This document shows, piece by piece, positions 7,501-16,705 of a stretch of 38,530 nt of DNA. The DNA comes from Thermoplasmatales archaeon SM1-50 (lineage in GTDB: Archaea; Thermoplasmatota; E2; DHVEG-1). The stretch lies in the NCBI GenBank assembly GCA_001595945.1, contig LSSI01000020.1:68971-107500 (forward strand), in the 5' to 3' direction. The number at the start of each line of letters is the position of its first letter. Within the stretch, counting starts at the first letter, position 1. Both the position numbers and the translations under genes were made by a program. Below the pieces are notes generated by a model. The model searched no databases. It was not told the DNA's origin and worked only from the letters and a program-made list of their open reading frames with translations.

Positions 7501-8751
7501 TTATAATTCAATTGGGTATCGTAGGATTCCTGCTAGACCCCCAAATGCAACGTACAACGATTCGCCTTCCTCGCTGTTTCTTGAGATAAGCTTTACCGTT
7601 ACACTTGTTTTTTCTGCAAGATCAGATAACTCATCGATTAAATCCACTTTCTGGGCTAATGCCATAGGAATCGATGTTTGACATGTCGGACAAACAGGAG
7701 GTGAAAACCCATCCAAATCCTCTTCTGTCATAGTTTTTTCCAGCGTATATCCGCAAGATTGACACTTCATAGTGACCCGATATTTTCGCAAACCCTCTGA
7801 AAGTAGCAAGGTATTAACCACACCCATCTCAAGAGCTTTTCTGACTTGATATTCTCCATAAACGGCCATGTTTTTTTCTGATTTTGTGACCTCAGATAGA
7901 AATCGTTTCATGACGTTCTTTTCCTGAGACACCTTTAGGTCCGTCATTTTATCAGCTGCGGTTGCGACAAGCTCTCGCAATCCAAATTCATCGGTATACC
8001 CCGTATCAAAAGTATCGATGATTTTCTTCTGGATCTCGTAATGAAGATACGATTCGTTAACAAAATACTGTTTTGTTGGACCTGAGCCACCGATTAAGAT
8101 GCCTTTCATATTGGGCTCTGCAAGGAAAATTTCACTTGCTCGCTCACCACATTTCACAAACCATTCATGAGCCGCAATTTCAGTTAATCGTTCAAATCTG
8201 CGCTGGGATTGACCTCCCCTGCCATGTTTACCAGGAACCTGTGATGTCATGTACCGGAGCATCTCAATGCGACTGCCGCGCAACATCCCAATCGTGCATT
8301 CCCGTCGGTCAATAAGAAGCAACCCGTAGATCTCCTTTTCCGTCAGCATATCTTCTAAGGGTTGGGTATAGAATTCTGAGTCACATCGATATAAAAACGT
8401 GGTCAAGGGCATCGGAGGTTCAATGATATACGCGACCATATCAGTTTTATCCGCACCAATGCTTTTATGACCAACAAACATAGCAAGCCCGTTTGGTGGT
8501 GGTTGTTTGAATGTCTTTAATCGGCTCATGATTGATTCGATTGCGGATAAGACATTCTTCATCGTTGCCTTTGATTTGATGTTCTGAGACTGAGAATACT
8601 CGTTTCGGAGATACGAGATGACATCAAAGATTTGTTTCGATGCTGGAACATACAATGAAATAAGTTCGGTATGTTTGCCTCTGCATTTCTTCAGCTCTTC
8701 CATCTGTCTTTTCAGATCATAGATCTGCCGCTGTGTCATTTCATCTGTCAT
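7501..8751 (-). CDS. prf1: Archaeal peptide chain release factor aRF1
   Basis: The 416-residue protein is a class I release factor. It carries the stop-codon-recognition NIKS motif (residues 57-60, in SQSQNIKSKAT) and the peptidyl-tRNA hydrolysis GGQ motif (residues 179-181, in GKHGRGGQSQRRF). The C-terminal domain has two CxxC pairs (CQSCG, CPTCQ), as in many archaeal aRF1 proteins. It reads all three stop codons in the ribosomal A site with ABCE1 and aIF5B/EF1A-type partners. Length is normal for aRF1. It lies 62 bases downstream of the aCPSF2-like gene on the same strand, with a TATA-like tract (about 8785-8797) in the gap that may give it its own promoter. Confidence 0.96.
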   Translation of the reverse strand: MTDEMTQRQIYDLKRQMEELKKCRGKHTELISLYVPASKQIFDVISYLRNEYSQSQNIKSKATMKNVLSAIESIMSRLKTFKQPPPNGLAMFVGHKSIGADKTDMVAYIIEPPMPLTTFLYRCDSEFYTQPLEDMLTEKEIYGLLLIDRRECTIGMLRGSRIEMLRYMTSQVPGKHGRGGQSQRRFERLTEIAAHEWFVKCGERASEIFLAEPNMKGILIGGSGPTKQYFVNESYLHYEIQKKIIDTFDTGYTDEFGLRELVATAADKMTDLKVSQEKNVMKRFLSEVTKSEKNMAVYGEYQVRKALEMGVVNTLLLSEGLRKYRVTMKCQSCGYTLEKTMTEEDLDGFSPPVCPTCQTSIPMALAQKVDLIDELSDLAEKTSVTVKLISRNSEEGESLYVAFGGLAGILRYPIEL

Positions 8752-8813
8752 TGTGGCATCGCCTTTTTTCTACTCATATAAGTATCATCATTTAATATAA
8801 TCATAAGGGTTGG

Positions 8814-10055
8814 TTATAAAGCGAAATGTTCCCCTCTCATCGGGGTAAGAACCTCTGCGGTGTCTCGTAGTGACTCTGCTAGAGGTGAGCGATCAGCACT
8901 ATGGAACAGGATTATTTTTTCTGGATTACACCTCTTAGCAAACTCAACTAATTCACTATGGCCGGCGTGTGCTGAGAAATCATAGTATTGGACTTCACAG
9001 TTTACTTTTTCAATTACACCGTAGAAATTAAGTTTTCCTTTTTCAATGAGAAGTCTACTGTTGGTTCCAGGAATCTGAAAACCAGTAAGCAGCACCGCGT
9101 TTTTCTTATCATTCTTCAACTTATTCATATAGGATAAAACAGGACCGCCGTCCATCATACCGCTTGATGTGACGATTACGTCACCCTTTATTGCTGTTTT
9201 CCGGCTTTGATCTGAATGTACTATATTGATTTTTTTCATGGCTTTTTTGAGGTCCTCGACAGATCGAAGGTATTTTGGATATTTCAAATAGATTTTTGAA
9301 ATCTTTTTCCCCATTCCATCGAACCAGACATCATAACCTGCGTTGTTAAGGACAAGGAGAATTTCCTGTGACCGAGCAACTGCGAATGCTGGGATGATTA
9401 CTGTACCCCCTCGATTGATGACCTCGTCGATTTTTTCAAGAAATTTCTGTTCGAGATGTTTTCTATTTTCATGTTCCCTACCTGCGTAGGTTCCCTCTAT
9501 GAAAAGGATGTCGCATAAGACCGGCTTTGTTCCTTTCACCAGTCTTGTATCAATAACGTTCAGATCACCAGTAAACAACAGTCTTTTATCTCCAATAAGC
9601 TCAAACATCAGTGATCCAGGGATGTGGCCCGCGGAATGAAAATGAACACTGTAATTCTCTCCAAGGTCCCGTTTCCTACCAGGTTCGACGTGAACATAGC
9701 TATGTTCTGTTTCTTTCACATCACTATTATCATAAGGGATCGAGTATCCATCCATCTGCGCAATTTTCACGCTATCTTTTTGCAGGAGACTGCTAACCAC
9801 CGTGGTCGGTTCTGTCGCAAGAATCCGATGGTCAGATTCTGAGCAAAGCCAGGGAATCATCCCGCAATGGTCAAGATGGGAGTGGGAAAGAAAGGTAAGG
9901 TCAACTGGTGGGGGAGGGAGTGGAAAAGTAGGTGGTTTTCCTGGTGACATCCCGTAATCAAAAAGGAACCGCATATCCTCGATTTCCAGTAGCATCGCCA
10001 GGTTGCCGACTTCGTCACTGCCACCAAGAAATTGGCATCGAATACTAGAATCCAT
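8814..10055 (-). CDS. Beta-CASP metallo-beta-lactamase ribonuclease (aCPSF2-like)
   Basis: The 413-residue protein is a metallo-beta-lactamase with an inserted beta-CASP domain: FDYG, SHSHLDHCG (residues 57-65), SAGHIPGS, LFTGDLNV, then motif A-like FIEGTYAGRE, motif B SAHAGHSELVEF and motif C IILFHS. No KH domains precede the catalytic core, so it resembles aCPSF2 rather than the aCPSF1 termination factor. Such enzymes are RNA endo- and 5'-exonucleases. ATG at 10055 is preferred over a TTG three codons upstream. It is followed on the same strand by aRF1. Motif A has EGTY where the family usually has EGTYG or ESTYG with a following acid, which is minor variation. Confidence 0.88.
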   Translation of the reverse strand: MDSSIRCQFLGGSDEVGNLAMLLEIEDMRFLFDYGMSPGKPPTFPLPPPPVDLTFLSHSHLDHCGMIPWLCSESDHRILATEPTTVVSSLLQKDSVKIAQMDGYSIPYDNSDVKETEHSYVHVEPGRKRDLGENYSVHFHSAGHIPGSLMFELIGDKRLLFTGDLNVIDTRLVKGTKPVLCDILFIEGTYAGREHENRKHLEQKFLEKIDEVINRGGTVIIPAFAVARSQEILLVLNNAGYDVWFDGMGKKISKIYLKYPKYLRSVEDLKKAMKKINIVHSDQSRKTAIKGDVIVTSSGMMDGGPVLSYMNKLKNDKKNAVLLTGFQIPGTNSRLLIEKGKLNFYGVIEKVNCEVQYYDFSAHAGHSELVEFAKRCNPEKIILFHSADRSPLAESLRDTAEVLTPMRGEHFAL

Positions 10056-10118
10056 GTGTATCAAACCTTTTCATACTTAGGGCCTCGTAAAGAAAAAAGA
10101 GGTTGATTAACTCTTTGG

Positions 10119-11432
10119 TCATCTATCAAGAGGTTTTACAATTAATGTTGTGTCGTCTTTATCAACGATGATTACTTTCGTATTTTTTTCAATAACATTA
10201 TCTGATTTTGCCTGCCAGTACTCTCCCTTGAATCGTACAAATCCCGTTTTATTTGGGGTAATCTCTTCGATTGTGACTGCTTGTTCCCCGATAAATTCCC
10301 CCACTGAAGATCGTTTTTTTCGTATTTGAAGTATTTTGAAAAGTAGGAATGCAAAGAACAATGCGAAAAGCACGATGACAACCAGCATTATGATAATTGC
10401 GTCTGTCATATATTCACCTGATATCAGCCATTTTCTTGTTGGATAGCTGGGAATGAGAAATATCGATCCGATGATTAGGCAGATAATCCCACCTATTCCA
10501 ACGACACCAAATCCAGGAATGACGAATATCTCTACCACGAGCAGTAGACATCCTATTATTATAAAGATTATGCTTAACGTAGAGATGCTAAATCCAGAGC
10601 CTATCAGAGAAAGCAGGATGGCGATTACCCCGAACACCTCGGCACCATACCCTGGTGAAGAGATACCAACGAGCAAAGCGAAGATTCCAAGCATCAGCAG
10701 CAACGAGGTCAGGATCGGATTAGAAATAAGCTTCAATAGCTGAATTTGTATCGATGCTGAATACAAAATCTGTTCTGCGTTTTTCGTCTGCAAGGTGATT
10801 ATGCCAGTTGCTGTGGTGACGTTTCTCCCATCGATTTCTTCTAAAAGCTGATCGATGTTTGATGCTACGATTTCAATGACGTTACTTTCTTTTGCTATTG
10901 TTGCGTTTACGTTTCTGTTCTGAGTGATAAAAAGCTTTGATAGAGTCTCATTTCTACCATACATTACTGCTCGTTCTTGGAGCCATTCGACAAGAGCATT
11001 AATGATCTTCGAATCGTTAATGAATCGCGTCCCCTCAAGAGTTGTCTCAATGGGTTGACAAGACCCGATAATTGTATGAGTTGCCATAGCGGCAAGCGGT
11101 GTGCTAAGTAGGATAAATGTTCCTGCTGACCATGCGGTCGCTCCCTCTGGGAAAACATACCCGATGATTGGGATGGTGCTCTGTTTAATTTTTGAAGCGA
11201 TTTCAAAGGTCTGATCAAGACCTCCTCCAGGTGTATTCAAAAGAAGGACCACTGCCTGTGCATCAATAGATTCAGCCTGTTTGAAGCTGTCTGTGATGAT
11301 TTCGACCGTTGATTGATCGATGGTTCCGTTAATTTCAACAAGCAAAACCCCTGATGTTTGTGCGGGAGCACTTGTTGATAACAAAAAAAGAAGGAAAAAG
11401 AAGAAAATAAAAGAAGAATAAACCTTTTTCAT
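10119..11432 (-). CDS. nfeD: Long NfeD protein, membrane serine protease of stomatin
   Basis: The 437-residue protein has a signal peptide (residues 1-25, ending APAQ), a ClpP-like domain (about 27-200), four or five membrane segments (about 230-380) and a C-terminal NfeD OB-fold (about 390-437, GEQAVTIEEI onward). The catalytic Ser is in ATAWSAGTFI (S102) and the Lys in NDSKIINA (K142), the same spacing as Ser97/Lys138 of Pyrococcus 1510-N. That protease cleaves the hydrophobic C terminus of p-stomatin. Its ATG overlaps the stomatin stop by four bases, the classic operon. The oxyanion LNTPGGGLDQT is intact, so it should be active. Confidence 0.93.
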   Translation of the reverse strand: MKKVYSSFIFFFFLLFLLSTSAPAQTSGVLLVEINGTIDQSTVEIITDSFKQAESIDAQAVVLLLNTPGGGLDQTFEIASKIKQSTIPIIGYVFPEGATAWSAGTFILLSTPLAAMATHTIIGSCQPIETTLEGTRFINDSKIINALVEWLQERAVMYGRNETLSKLFITQNRNVNATIAKESNVIEIVASNIDQLLEEIDGRNVTTATGIITLQTKNAEQILYSASIQIQLLKLISNPILTSLLLMLGIFALLVGISSPGYGAEVFGVIAILLSLIGSGFSISTLSIIFIIIGCLLLVVEIFVIPGFGVVGIGGIICLIIGSIFLIPSYPTRKWLISGEYMTDAIIIMLVVIVLFALFFAFLLFKILQIRKKRSSVGEFIGEQAVTIEEITPNKTGFVRFKGEYWQAKSDNVIEKNTKVIIVDKDDTTLIVKPLDR

Positions 11433-12208
11433 TGTTCTACTTTTCTGGTCATTGCCTTTCCTATACCAGCCATTGTCCCTATTTCACCACCAGGGACAAT
11501 GATGAGGTTTTTCTCCCGGGCTATCTCTGTAAGTGTTTGTAATTCTCGAATACGTAATGCAATCGGTGTTTTTTCATATAGTTTTGCTGCTTCTGTCATT
11601 TTAGCTGATGCAAGAAGCTCTCCTTCTGCCATAATGATTCTTGATCGTTTTTCTCGCTCTGCTTCTGCTTGTTTTGCGATTGCACGTAGCATCTCCTCAG
11701 GCAAGGAAACATCTCGTAATGTGACAGCCGAGACTTTTATTCCCCAGGGGTCTGTTCCGGTGTCTAAAATGGATTGGAGGTTTTTGTTAAGTTCTTCTCG
11801 TTGTGATAGCAATTCGTCAAGATTTTTTTGACCAAGGATGTCTCTTAGGGTCGTCTGTGCAAGCAGACTAGTCGCCATATCATATCGCTGTACTTCAACA
11901 ATTGCCCTCTGCGGATCTGTTATTCTGAAATAGACCACTGCATCTACCTCTACCGTCACATTATCATTTGTGATGATGCGTTGTTTCGGGACGTCGATCA
12001 CTCGTGTTCTTAAGTCCATCCGCACAGGTTTGTCAATTATAGGTATAATGAAAACAAGTCCTGGTCCTTTGATGCCAAGTAGCCTTCCTAACCGGAAAAT
12101 AACTATCCGCTGATACTCAGGCATGATCTTTATTGCTGATGCAAGTAATGCTATCAGAAAAACCACAATAATAAACAATACGATAATCGCGGTGTTGACA
12201 TCTACCAT
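11429..12208 (-). CDS. Stomatin/prohibitin-like SPFH membrane protein
   Basis: The 259-residue protein has one N-terminal membrane segment (about 5-27). An SPFH domain follows (RIVIFRLGRLLGIKGPG, RMDLRTRVIDVPKQ, DNVTVEVDAVVYFRI), then a helical region (KQAEAEREKRSRIIMAEGE). It is the archaeal stomatin partner of NfeD and likely scaffolds membrane microdomains. The start ATG at 12208 has agaggta just upstream on the minus strand. It is the first gene of the stomatin-NfeD operon and is divergent from enolase. Length and order match other archaeal stomatin operons. Confidence 0.94.
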   Translation of the reverse strand: MVDVNTAIIVLFIIVVFLIALLASAIKIMPEYQRIVIFRLGRLLGIKGPGLVFIIPIIDKPVRMDLRTRVIDVPKQRIITNDNVTVEVDAVVYFRITDPQRAIVEVQRYDMATSLLAQTTLRDILGQKNLDELLSQREELNKNLQSILDTGTDPWGIKVSAVTLRDVSLPEEMLRAIAKQAEAEREKRSRIIMAEGELLASAKMTEAAKLYEKTPIALRIRELQTLTEIAREKNLIIVPGGEIGTMAGIGKAMTRKVEQ

Positions 12209-12279
12209 AATTGATTACCTCTATTGATGAAAAACATACTTCTATTCTTAAGTGTTTCCATACTTCTTTTTTTTGAAAC

Positions 12280-12334
12280 GATATTTTTAAAAAAGGTCAT
12301 TAGCTTATGATATTCAATGGTGGGGAGCGACATA
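12280..12334 (+). promoter_or_regulatory. Enolase promoter and ribosome binding site
   Basis: The tract atatttttaaaaaagg (about 12281-12296) is a TATA-like box preceded by a purine-rich stretch. A transcription start some 25 bases downstream would leave a short leader containing ggtgggga (12319-12326). That purine run sits at Shine-Dalgarno distance from the ATG at 12335 and supports this start over the in-frame ATG at 12317. Confidence 0.5.
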
Positions 12335-13618
12335 ATGTCTGAAATTATTTCCGTAAAAGCACGCGAAATTCTTGACTCTCGGGGAAATCCAACTGTTGAG
12401 GTTGATGTTGCTACGACCTGCGGTGTATTTCGCGCATTAACTCCAAGTGGTGCCAGTGCAGGCCAACACGAGGCTATTGAATTACGCGATGGTGATGCAG
12501 CGCGATACCTTGGTAAAGGAACCTTAAAAGCTGTCGATAATGTCAACCAAAGGATTGCCCCTAAATTAATTGGTTTGGATTGTCGTCATCAAGAAACCTT
12601 GGATAATCTACTTATAAAAATCGATGGTACAGAGAACAAAGGAAAACTTGGTGCCAATGCACTGTTACCTGTCTCTATGGCGATTACCAAAGCTGGTGCA
12701 GCTGCAAGCGGTGTTCCGCTCTACGTGTACATCGGTCAGCTATTCGGTATAATCCCGTACCGTTTACCTGTCCCGATGTGCAATGTGATTAACGGCGGAA
12801 AACACGCAGGACAGGAGAACTCCATCCAGGAGCATATGCTGATGCCGACTGGTGCAAAAAACTTTACTGAAGCAATCAGAATGGTTTCAGAAAGTTACCA
12901 TAATCTTGCAACGTTGTTGAAGGCAAAGTTTGGTGCAAGTGGCGTTCTAATTGGTGATGAAGGAGGGTTTGCCCCCTCCCAAATCGTTGATATCGATGAG
13001 CGACTTGATTTGATGTTAAAAGCAGTGGAAAACGCTGGTTACTCCAGGAAAATGAAGATTGCACTAGACCCAGCCTCTAGTGAGTTTTTCAATGAAGGTA
13101 CCTATACAATAGGTCCGAAGTCCTATTCTGGGGGAGAGATGGTTGATTTCTATGTGAAGTTGTGTGAACGGTACCCCATCGTCAGTATCGAGGATGGTCT
13201 TGCGGAGGATGATTGGGACTCATGGGTGGAGATTACAAAGAAACTTGGCAGCAAGATTCAGATCGTTGGTGATGACCTGTTCGTAACTAATACAAAACGA
13301 ATTCGGAAAGGAATTGAACTTCAAGCAGCTAACTCTGTGCTCATTAAATTAAATCAGATTGGTACTGTCACGGAAACATTAAATGCGATTAAGATGGCAC
13401 AGGATGAAGGGTGGACTGCGGTAGTGAGTCATCGCAGTGGAGAAACAGAGGATACCTTTATCGCTGACCTTGTGGTGGGGACCAGTGCTGGGCAGATAAA
13501 AACCGGTGCGCCAGCACGAAGCGATAGAAACGCAAAGTACAACCAACTCATACGCATCGAAGAGGAGCTTGGAGAGAAAGCAGAATATCCTGGAGTCGAT
13601 TTCCGGGAAATACTCTAG
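12335..13618 (+). CDS. eno: Enolase
   Basis: The 427-residue protein starts [20 protein letters not shown]. It carries all enolase signatures: [73 protein letters not shown] and [17 protein letters not shown]. Metal ligands and the catalytic Lys and Glu lie in these segments. It interconverts 2-phosphoglycerate and phosphoenolpyruvate in glycolysis and gluconeogenesis. An in-frame ATG at 12317 would add six residues with no family support. The next gene, a SerA-type dehydrogenase, follows after 52 bases on the same strand and uses the neighbouring metabolite 3-phosphoglycerate, so co-transcription is plausible. Confidence 0.97.
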   Translation: MSEIISVKAREILDSRGNPTVEVDVATTCGVFRALTPSGASAGQHEAIELRDGDAARYLGKGTLKAVDNVNQRIAPKLIGLDCRHQETLDNLLIKIDGTENKGKLGANALLPVSMAITKAGAAASGVPLYVYIGQLFGIIPYRLPVPMCNVINGGKHAGQENSIQEHMLMPTGAKNFTEAIRMVSESYHNLATLLKAKFGASGVLIGDEGGFAPSQIVDIDERLDLMLKAVENAGYSRKMKIALDPASSEFFNEGTYTIGPKSYSGGEMVDFYVKLCERYPIVSIEDGLAEDDWDSWVEITKKLGSKIQIVGDDLFVTNTKRIRKGIELQAANSVLIKLNQIGTVTETLNAIKMAQDEGWTAVVSHRSGETEDTFIADLVVGTSAGQIKTGAPARSDRNAKYNQLIRIEEELGEKAEYPGVDFREIL

Positions 13619-13670
13619 GAAACATAAACATTTTTATCTTCATAGTGATACACCATACCGAGGTATTGTT

Positions 13671-14624
13671 ATGAAAATACTTATCACTGATAAGACTGAG
13701 AATGCTATCATCCAACAGTTAAAGGACGCTGGTCATGAGGTTACGTTTAATGAAATGGACCCGGCGGCATTACTTAAAGAGATATCCCAGTATGATGGTC
13801 TTATGGTACGAAGCAGAACCAAAGCGACTGCTGAGGTCATCACTGCTGGTGCAAAAGGGAATCTTAAGGTGATTGGTCGAGCAGGAATTGGTGTGGACAA
13901 TATCGATTTGGTAACCGCGTCGAAGAATAACATAAAAGTTGTCAATGCTCCAACTGGTACCACGGAAAGCGTTGCCGAGCTTGCATTTGGACTGATGGTT
14001 GCTGCATCTCGTTCTATTCCTCAGGCGGACCATTCGATGAAGAAAGGATTATGGGAAAAAAAGGCTTTTAAGGGTATTGAACTCTGCGGAAAGACCCTAG
14101 GTATCATCGGAATCGGACGTATCGGGACTGAACTAGGGAAACGAGCCTTGGCGTTCAACATGAAAGTCCTTGCCTATGATAAGTACATCCAGAAATCCCC
14201 TCATGATAAATTTTCGATGGTCTCACTAGACAAACTGTTAAGGGAATCTGATTATATCTCGTTACATATCCCGTTTGTGAAGGAAGAGGGGGCTACGATT
14301 AAGGAGCCTGATTTCGAGAAGTTAAAAAACGGCGTAATCATCGTTAACTGCGCTCGGGGTGGTGTAGTTGATGAACAAGCGCTATTAAAACATATCAATG
14401 TCGGGAAGGTGCAATCCGCTGCTCTTGATGTCTATGCAGCAGAGCCGCCGACGTTCATAGAACTTATCAACCATCCAAAAGTCATTTCTACACCTCATAT
14501 TGGTGCGTCGACTAAGGAAGGGCAGCTTCGGGCGGGTAGAATTTGTGCGGAGCAAATGCTTCTTGTTTTGTCTGGGAAAATCCCAAAGTTTTGGGTCAAT
14601 AAAAAGATGATGGAAAAAACATGA
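13671..14624 (+). CDS. serA: D-3-phosphoglycerate dehydrogenase-type 2-hydroxyacid dehydrogenase
   Basis: The 317-residue protein begins MKILITDKTENAIIQQLK. It contains GRAGIGVDNIDL, the NAD-binding LGIIGIGRIGTELGKR, NCARGGVVDEQAL with the catalytic Arg, AAEPP with the Glu, and TPHIGASTKEGQ with the His. These match SerA better than glyoxylate reductases. The C-terminal ACT and intervening domains of long SerA are missing, so serine feedback through ACT is not expected. The open frame extends upstream into enolase, but ATG at 13671 fits the family. It overlaps the translin gene by four bases. Specificity for 3-phosphoglycerate is inferred from homology and from its neighbour enolase. Confidence 0.88.
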   Translation: MKILITDKTENAIIQQLKDAGHEVTFNEMDPAALLKEISQYDGLMVRSRTKATAEVITAGAKGNLKVIGRAGIGVDNIDLVTASKNNIKVVNAPTGTTESVAELAFGLMVAASRSIPQADHSMKKGLWEKKAFKGIELCGKTLGIIGIGRIGTELGKRALAFNMKVLAYDKYIQKSPHDKFSMVSLDKLLRESDYISLHIPFVKEEGATIKEPDFEKLKNGVIIVNCARGGVVDEQALLKHINVGKVQSAALDVYAAEPPTFIELINHPKVISTPHIGASTKEGQLRAGRICAEQMLLVLSGKIPKFWVNKKMMEKT

Positions 14625-15358
14625 GCAAAGAAGACAAACCAAATAATATAATGAATAACCTTGATAGCATCATACAAAAGATCGATCATCGGATCGGTGA
14701 GAAGGAAAAAATACGGGAGGATGCATTGAAAACCTCACGGGATATCGTTATCAGTTGCCGTCGAGGGATTCAGCAGCTGCATCGAAATCAGATACGCGAA
14801 GCCGAGAACTATATTATGCAAGCATCTCAGAAACTTGCATATTTAAATGACATTACTAAGGATCACCCTGATATTTTTCATGCGGGGTTTATAGAGAATG
14901 CGGCGCAGGAATTCGTCGAGATTTATTGCTTGTCGAACATCATGAAGGGGGCGTCTCTTCCTGATCCAGACGCGCTAAATGTGACGTATAATGCGTATCT
15001 GCTCGGACTATGTGATGTTGTCGGTGAGCTTCGGCGCGGTGCACTTGATTTCATGCTAGAAGGAAATATCGCAAAAGCAAACGAGTACCTGCAATTTATG
15101 GATCGGATTTATGATGCTATCATGAGTTTTGATTATCCTTCCTCCTTGATTCCTATCAAGAAGAAACAGGATATGATCCGTTCGCTTATCGAAAAGACCC
15201 GAGGGGAGCTTGTAGTCTCCAGTTGTGAACAGCGTATCCATGACAAGACCCATGAGTTCCATGGCATCCTTGATCAAGTCGATGACAAGAGAAATAACAG
15301 GAAGAAAAAACCCGATGATGGTAAGGAAGAAGATATCGATATCGACAAAGTGTGGTAG
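14621..15358 (+). CDS. Translin family protein
   Basis: The 245-residue, mostly helical protein has translin-like segments: EKEKIREDALKTSRDIVISC at the N terminus, then AGFIENAAQEFVEIYCL, YLLGLCDVVGELRRGALDFM and ANEYLQFMDRIYDAIMSFDYP. Translin binds single-stranded RNA and DNA, and with TRAX forms the C3PO nuclease; archaeal relatives also assemble as octamers. The C-terminal 40 residues are charged and probably disordered (RKKKPDDGKEEDIDID). The ATGA overlap with the upstream dehydrogenase indicates coupled translation. The LRRGALDFM region aligns with the acidic TRAX catalytic site, but whether catalytic acids are kept cannot be settled by eye. Confidence 0.88.
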   Translation: MSKEDKPNNIMNNLDSIIQKIDHRIGEKEKIREDALKTSRDIVISCRRGIQQLHRNQIREAENYIMQASQKLAYLNDITKDHPDIFHAGFIENAAQEFVEIYCLSNIMKGASLPDPDALNVTYNAYLLGLCDVVGELRRGALDFMLEGNIAKANEYLQFMDRIYDAIMSFDYPSSLIPIKKKQDMIRSLIEKTRGELVVSSCEQRIHDKTHEFHGILDQVDDKRNNRKKKPDDGKEEDIDIDKVW

Positions 15359-15390
15359 TATTTTTCCGATTTTTTTGTTTTTTTGCGAAA

Positions 15391-15435
15391 TGTTTATAAA
15401 AAGCCTTTATATACTTCAAGGAGGGAAATCTTCTT
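15391..15435 (+). promoter_or_regulatory. Promoter and Shine-Dalgarno of the TBP operon
   Basis: Two TATA-like boxes occur in tandem: tgtttataaaaa (15391-15402) and ctttatatac (15405-15414). A strong Shine-Dalgarno aaggaggg (15418-15425) precedes the ATG at 15436 by ten bases. If the upstream box is used, the leader is about 15 bases. As the product is the TATA-binding protein, the doubled box suggests autoregulation; this is inference. Confidence 0.6.
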
Positions 15436-15996
15436 ATGGTCGAGGTCGAGGTGGAAAACATTGTGGTGTCTTTTTCAGTGTCGTCCTGCTTGGATTTACC
15501 TATACTTGCAAAGATTCTCCCTGATGCACATTATAATCCGGATGAAGTTCCCGTAATTATATTGCAGTTTCCGCATCCTCGGTCCATGGCAACCCTTTCT
15601 TCTACAGGACAGGTGACAGTGACTGGACCAAGAAGCATGGAGGAGGTTGATGATGTCATAAGAATGGTCTTCGATCGTCTTAACGTAGCTGGTGTCGAGG
15701 TAAATGAAACACCAGAGGTAACAATTCAGAATGTTACCACATCTACTGACCTGCATCAGAAGATAAAGTTACGACATATTGCTAGATCCCTGCAGATAGA
15801 GGGGTATTCCCCAAGAATTTTCCCTGGGTTGATCTATAATAGAGATGACCCAAACACTGTTATACTACTGTTTGATTCGGGGAAGATTGTCTGCAACGGG
15901 CTACGACTGGAAGACGTCACTGTTGCTCTTGAGAAAATGTTGGAGAAATTGTTATCGTTTGGTATGAAAATGGAGGAAGATGTATGCCAGAAGTAA
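15436..15996 (+). CDS. Divergent TBP paralogue with a degenerate N-terminal repeat
   Basis: The 186-residue protein aligns without gaps to the first repeat of the downstream TBP. It keeps VENIV near the start, IQNV at the second repeat and the saddle pattern. In repeat 1 both kinking phenylalanines are replaced: V38 where TBP has F38 in QFPG, and S55 where TBP has F55 in LLFRSG. The FPGLVYR segment reads VPVIILQF. Repeat 2 keeps F129 (IFPGLIY) and F146 (LLFDSGK), although VCTGAR becomes VCNGLR. It overlaps the canonical TBP gene by 13 bases, so both proteins are made together. It may modulate promoter choice, heterodimerise or bind DNA with one half only. The frame is intact, so it is not a pseudogene. 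Confidence 0.87.
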   Translation: MVEVEVENIVVSFSVSSCLDLPILAKILPDAHYNPDEVPVIILQFPHPRSMATLSSTGQVTVTGPRSMEEVDDVIRMVFDRLNVAGVEVNETPEVTIQNVTTSTDLHQKIKLRHIARSLQIEGYSPRIFPGLIYNRDDPNTVILLFDSGKIVCNGLRLEDVTVALEKMLEKLLSFGMKMEEDVCQK

Positions 15997-16535
15997 TCGT
16001 AGAAAATATTGTAGCGTCAACGTCATTTTCCGATAAGTTGGATTTGGACGTTATCGCACAATCATTGGAAGAAGCTGAATATGAGCCTGAGCAGTTTCCT
16101 GGGCTTGTGTATCGTTTAAGCAGTCCGAAAACCGCAACGCTGTTGTTCAGGAGCGGGAAAGCGAATTGTACAGGTGCAAAGAACATTGAGGATGTTCGAA
16201 CAACAATTAACATCATTGCGGAGAAACTAAAGAAATTGGGTGTTGAGGTCTATAAAGAACCTGAGATAGTCATTCAGAACATCGTCGCGATCTCAGATCT
16301 TGGTGGGGAGCTGAACCTAAACGAGGTGGCAATGGCACTTGGCCTTGAGAATGTAGAGTATGAGCCTGAGCAGTTTCCTGGGCTTGTATATCGAATCAAA
16401 GAGCCACGTGTCGCGATGTTACTGTTCGGTTCAGGTAAAATTGTCTGCACTGGGGCACGGAAGATAACTGATGTCTCCCTTGCCGTAGAGAAACTCTCTC
16501 AAGAACTTTCGTCACTTGGTCTGATCCATCATTAA
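15984..16535 (+). CDS. tbp: TATA-box-binding protein
   Basis: The 183-residue protein has two symmetrical TBP repeats. Repeat 1 has VENIVAS, EPEQFPGLVYRL, TATLLFRSGKANCTGAK; repeat 2 has IQNIVAI, EPEQFPGLVYRI, VAMLLFGSGKIVCTGAR. All four DNA-intercalating phenylalanines are present (F38, F55, F131, F148). It recruits TFB and RNA polymerase to TATA boxes. The ATG lies inside the end of the divergent paralogue and has ggaggaa ten bases upstream. The usual acidic C-terminal tail of some archaeal TBPs is absent; the protein ends LGLIHH. A T-rich terminator follows. Confidence 0.97.
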   Translation: MPEVIVENIVASTSFSDKLDLDVIAQSLEEAEYEPEQFPGLVYRLSSPKTATLLFRSGKANCTGAKNIEDVRTTINIIAEKLKKLGVEVYKEPEIVIQNIVAISDLGGELNLNEVAMALGLENVEYEPEQFPGLVYRIKEPRVAMLLFGSGKIVCTGARKITDVSLAVEKLSQELSSLGLIHH

Positions 16536-16585
16536 TCAACGTATGTCAGGATGAAAACGGTGTTCCCTTAAAAGATTAGATTCCG

Positions 16586-16598
16586 TTTTTTTCTTTTT
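16586..16598 (+). terminator. T-rich terminator after the TBP operon
   Basis: The run tttttttcttttt begins 50 bases after the TBP stop. Archaeal termination commonly occurs at such T-tracts without a stem. Confidence 0.5.
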
Positions 16599-16705
16599 AC
16601 ATGGAATGATGCAGTTTAGAAACCTTTTTTGCCTCTTGATGTGTTTGTTTGCTGTGATACCAAAGAGTAAATTTTATGTATCAGTACTTGATTATAGGGT
16701 GGTGA

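Noticed and set aside
12202-12546. A 114-codon minus-strand frame across the enolase start
   Set aside because: It is antisense to the conserved enolase N terminus and has no family features.
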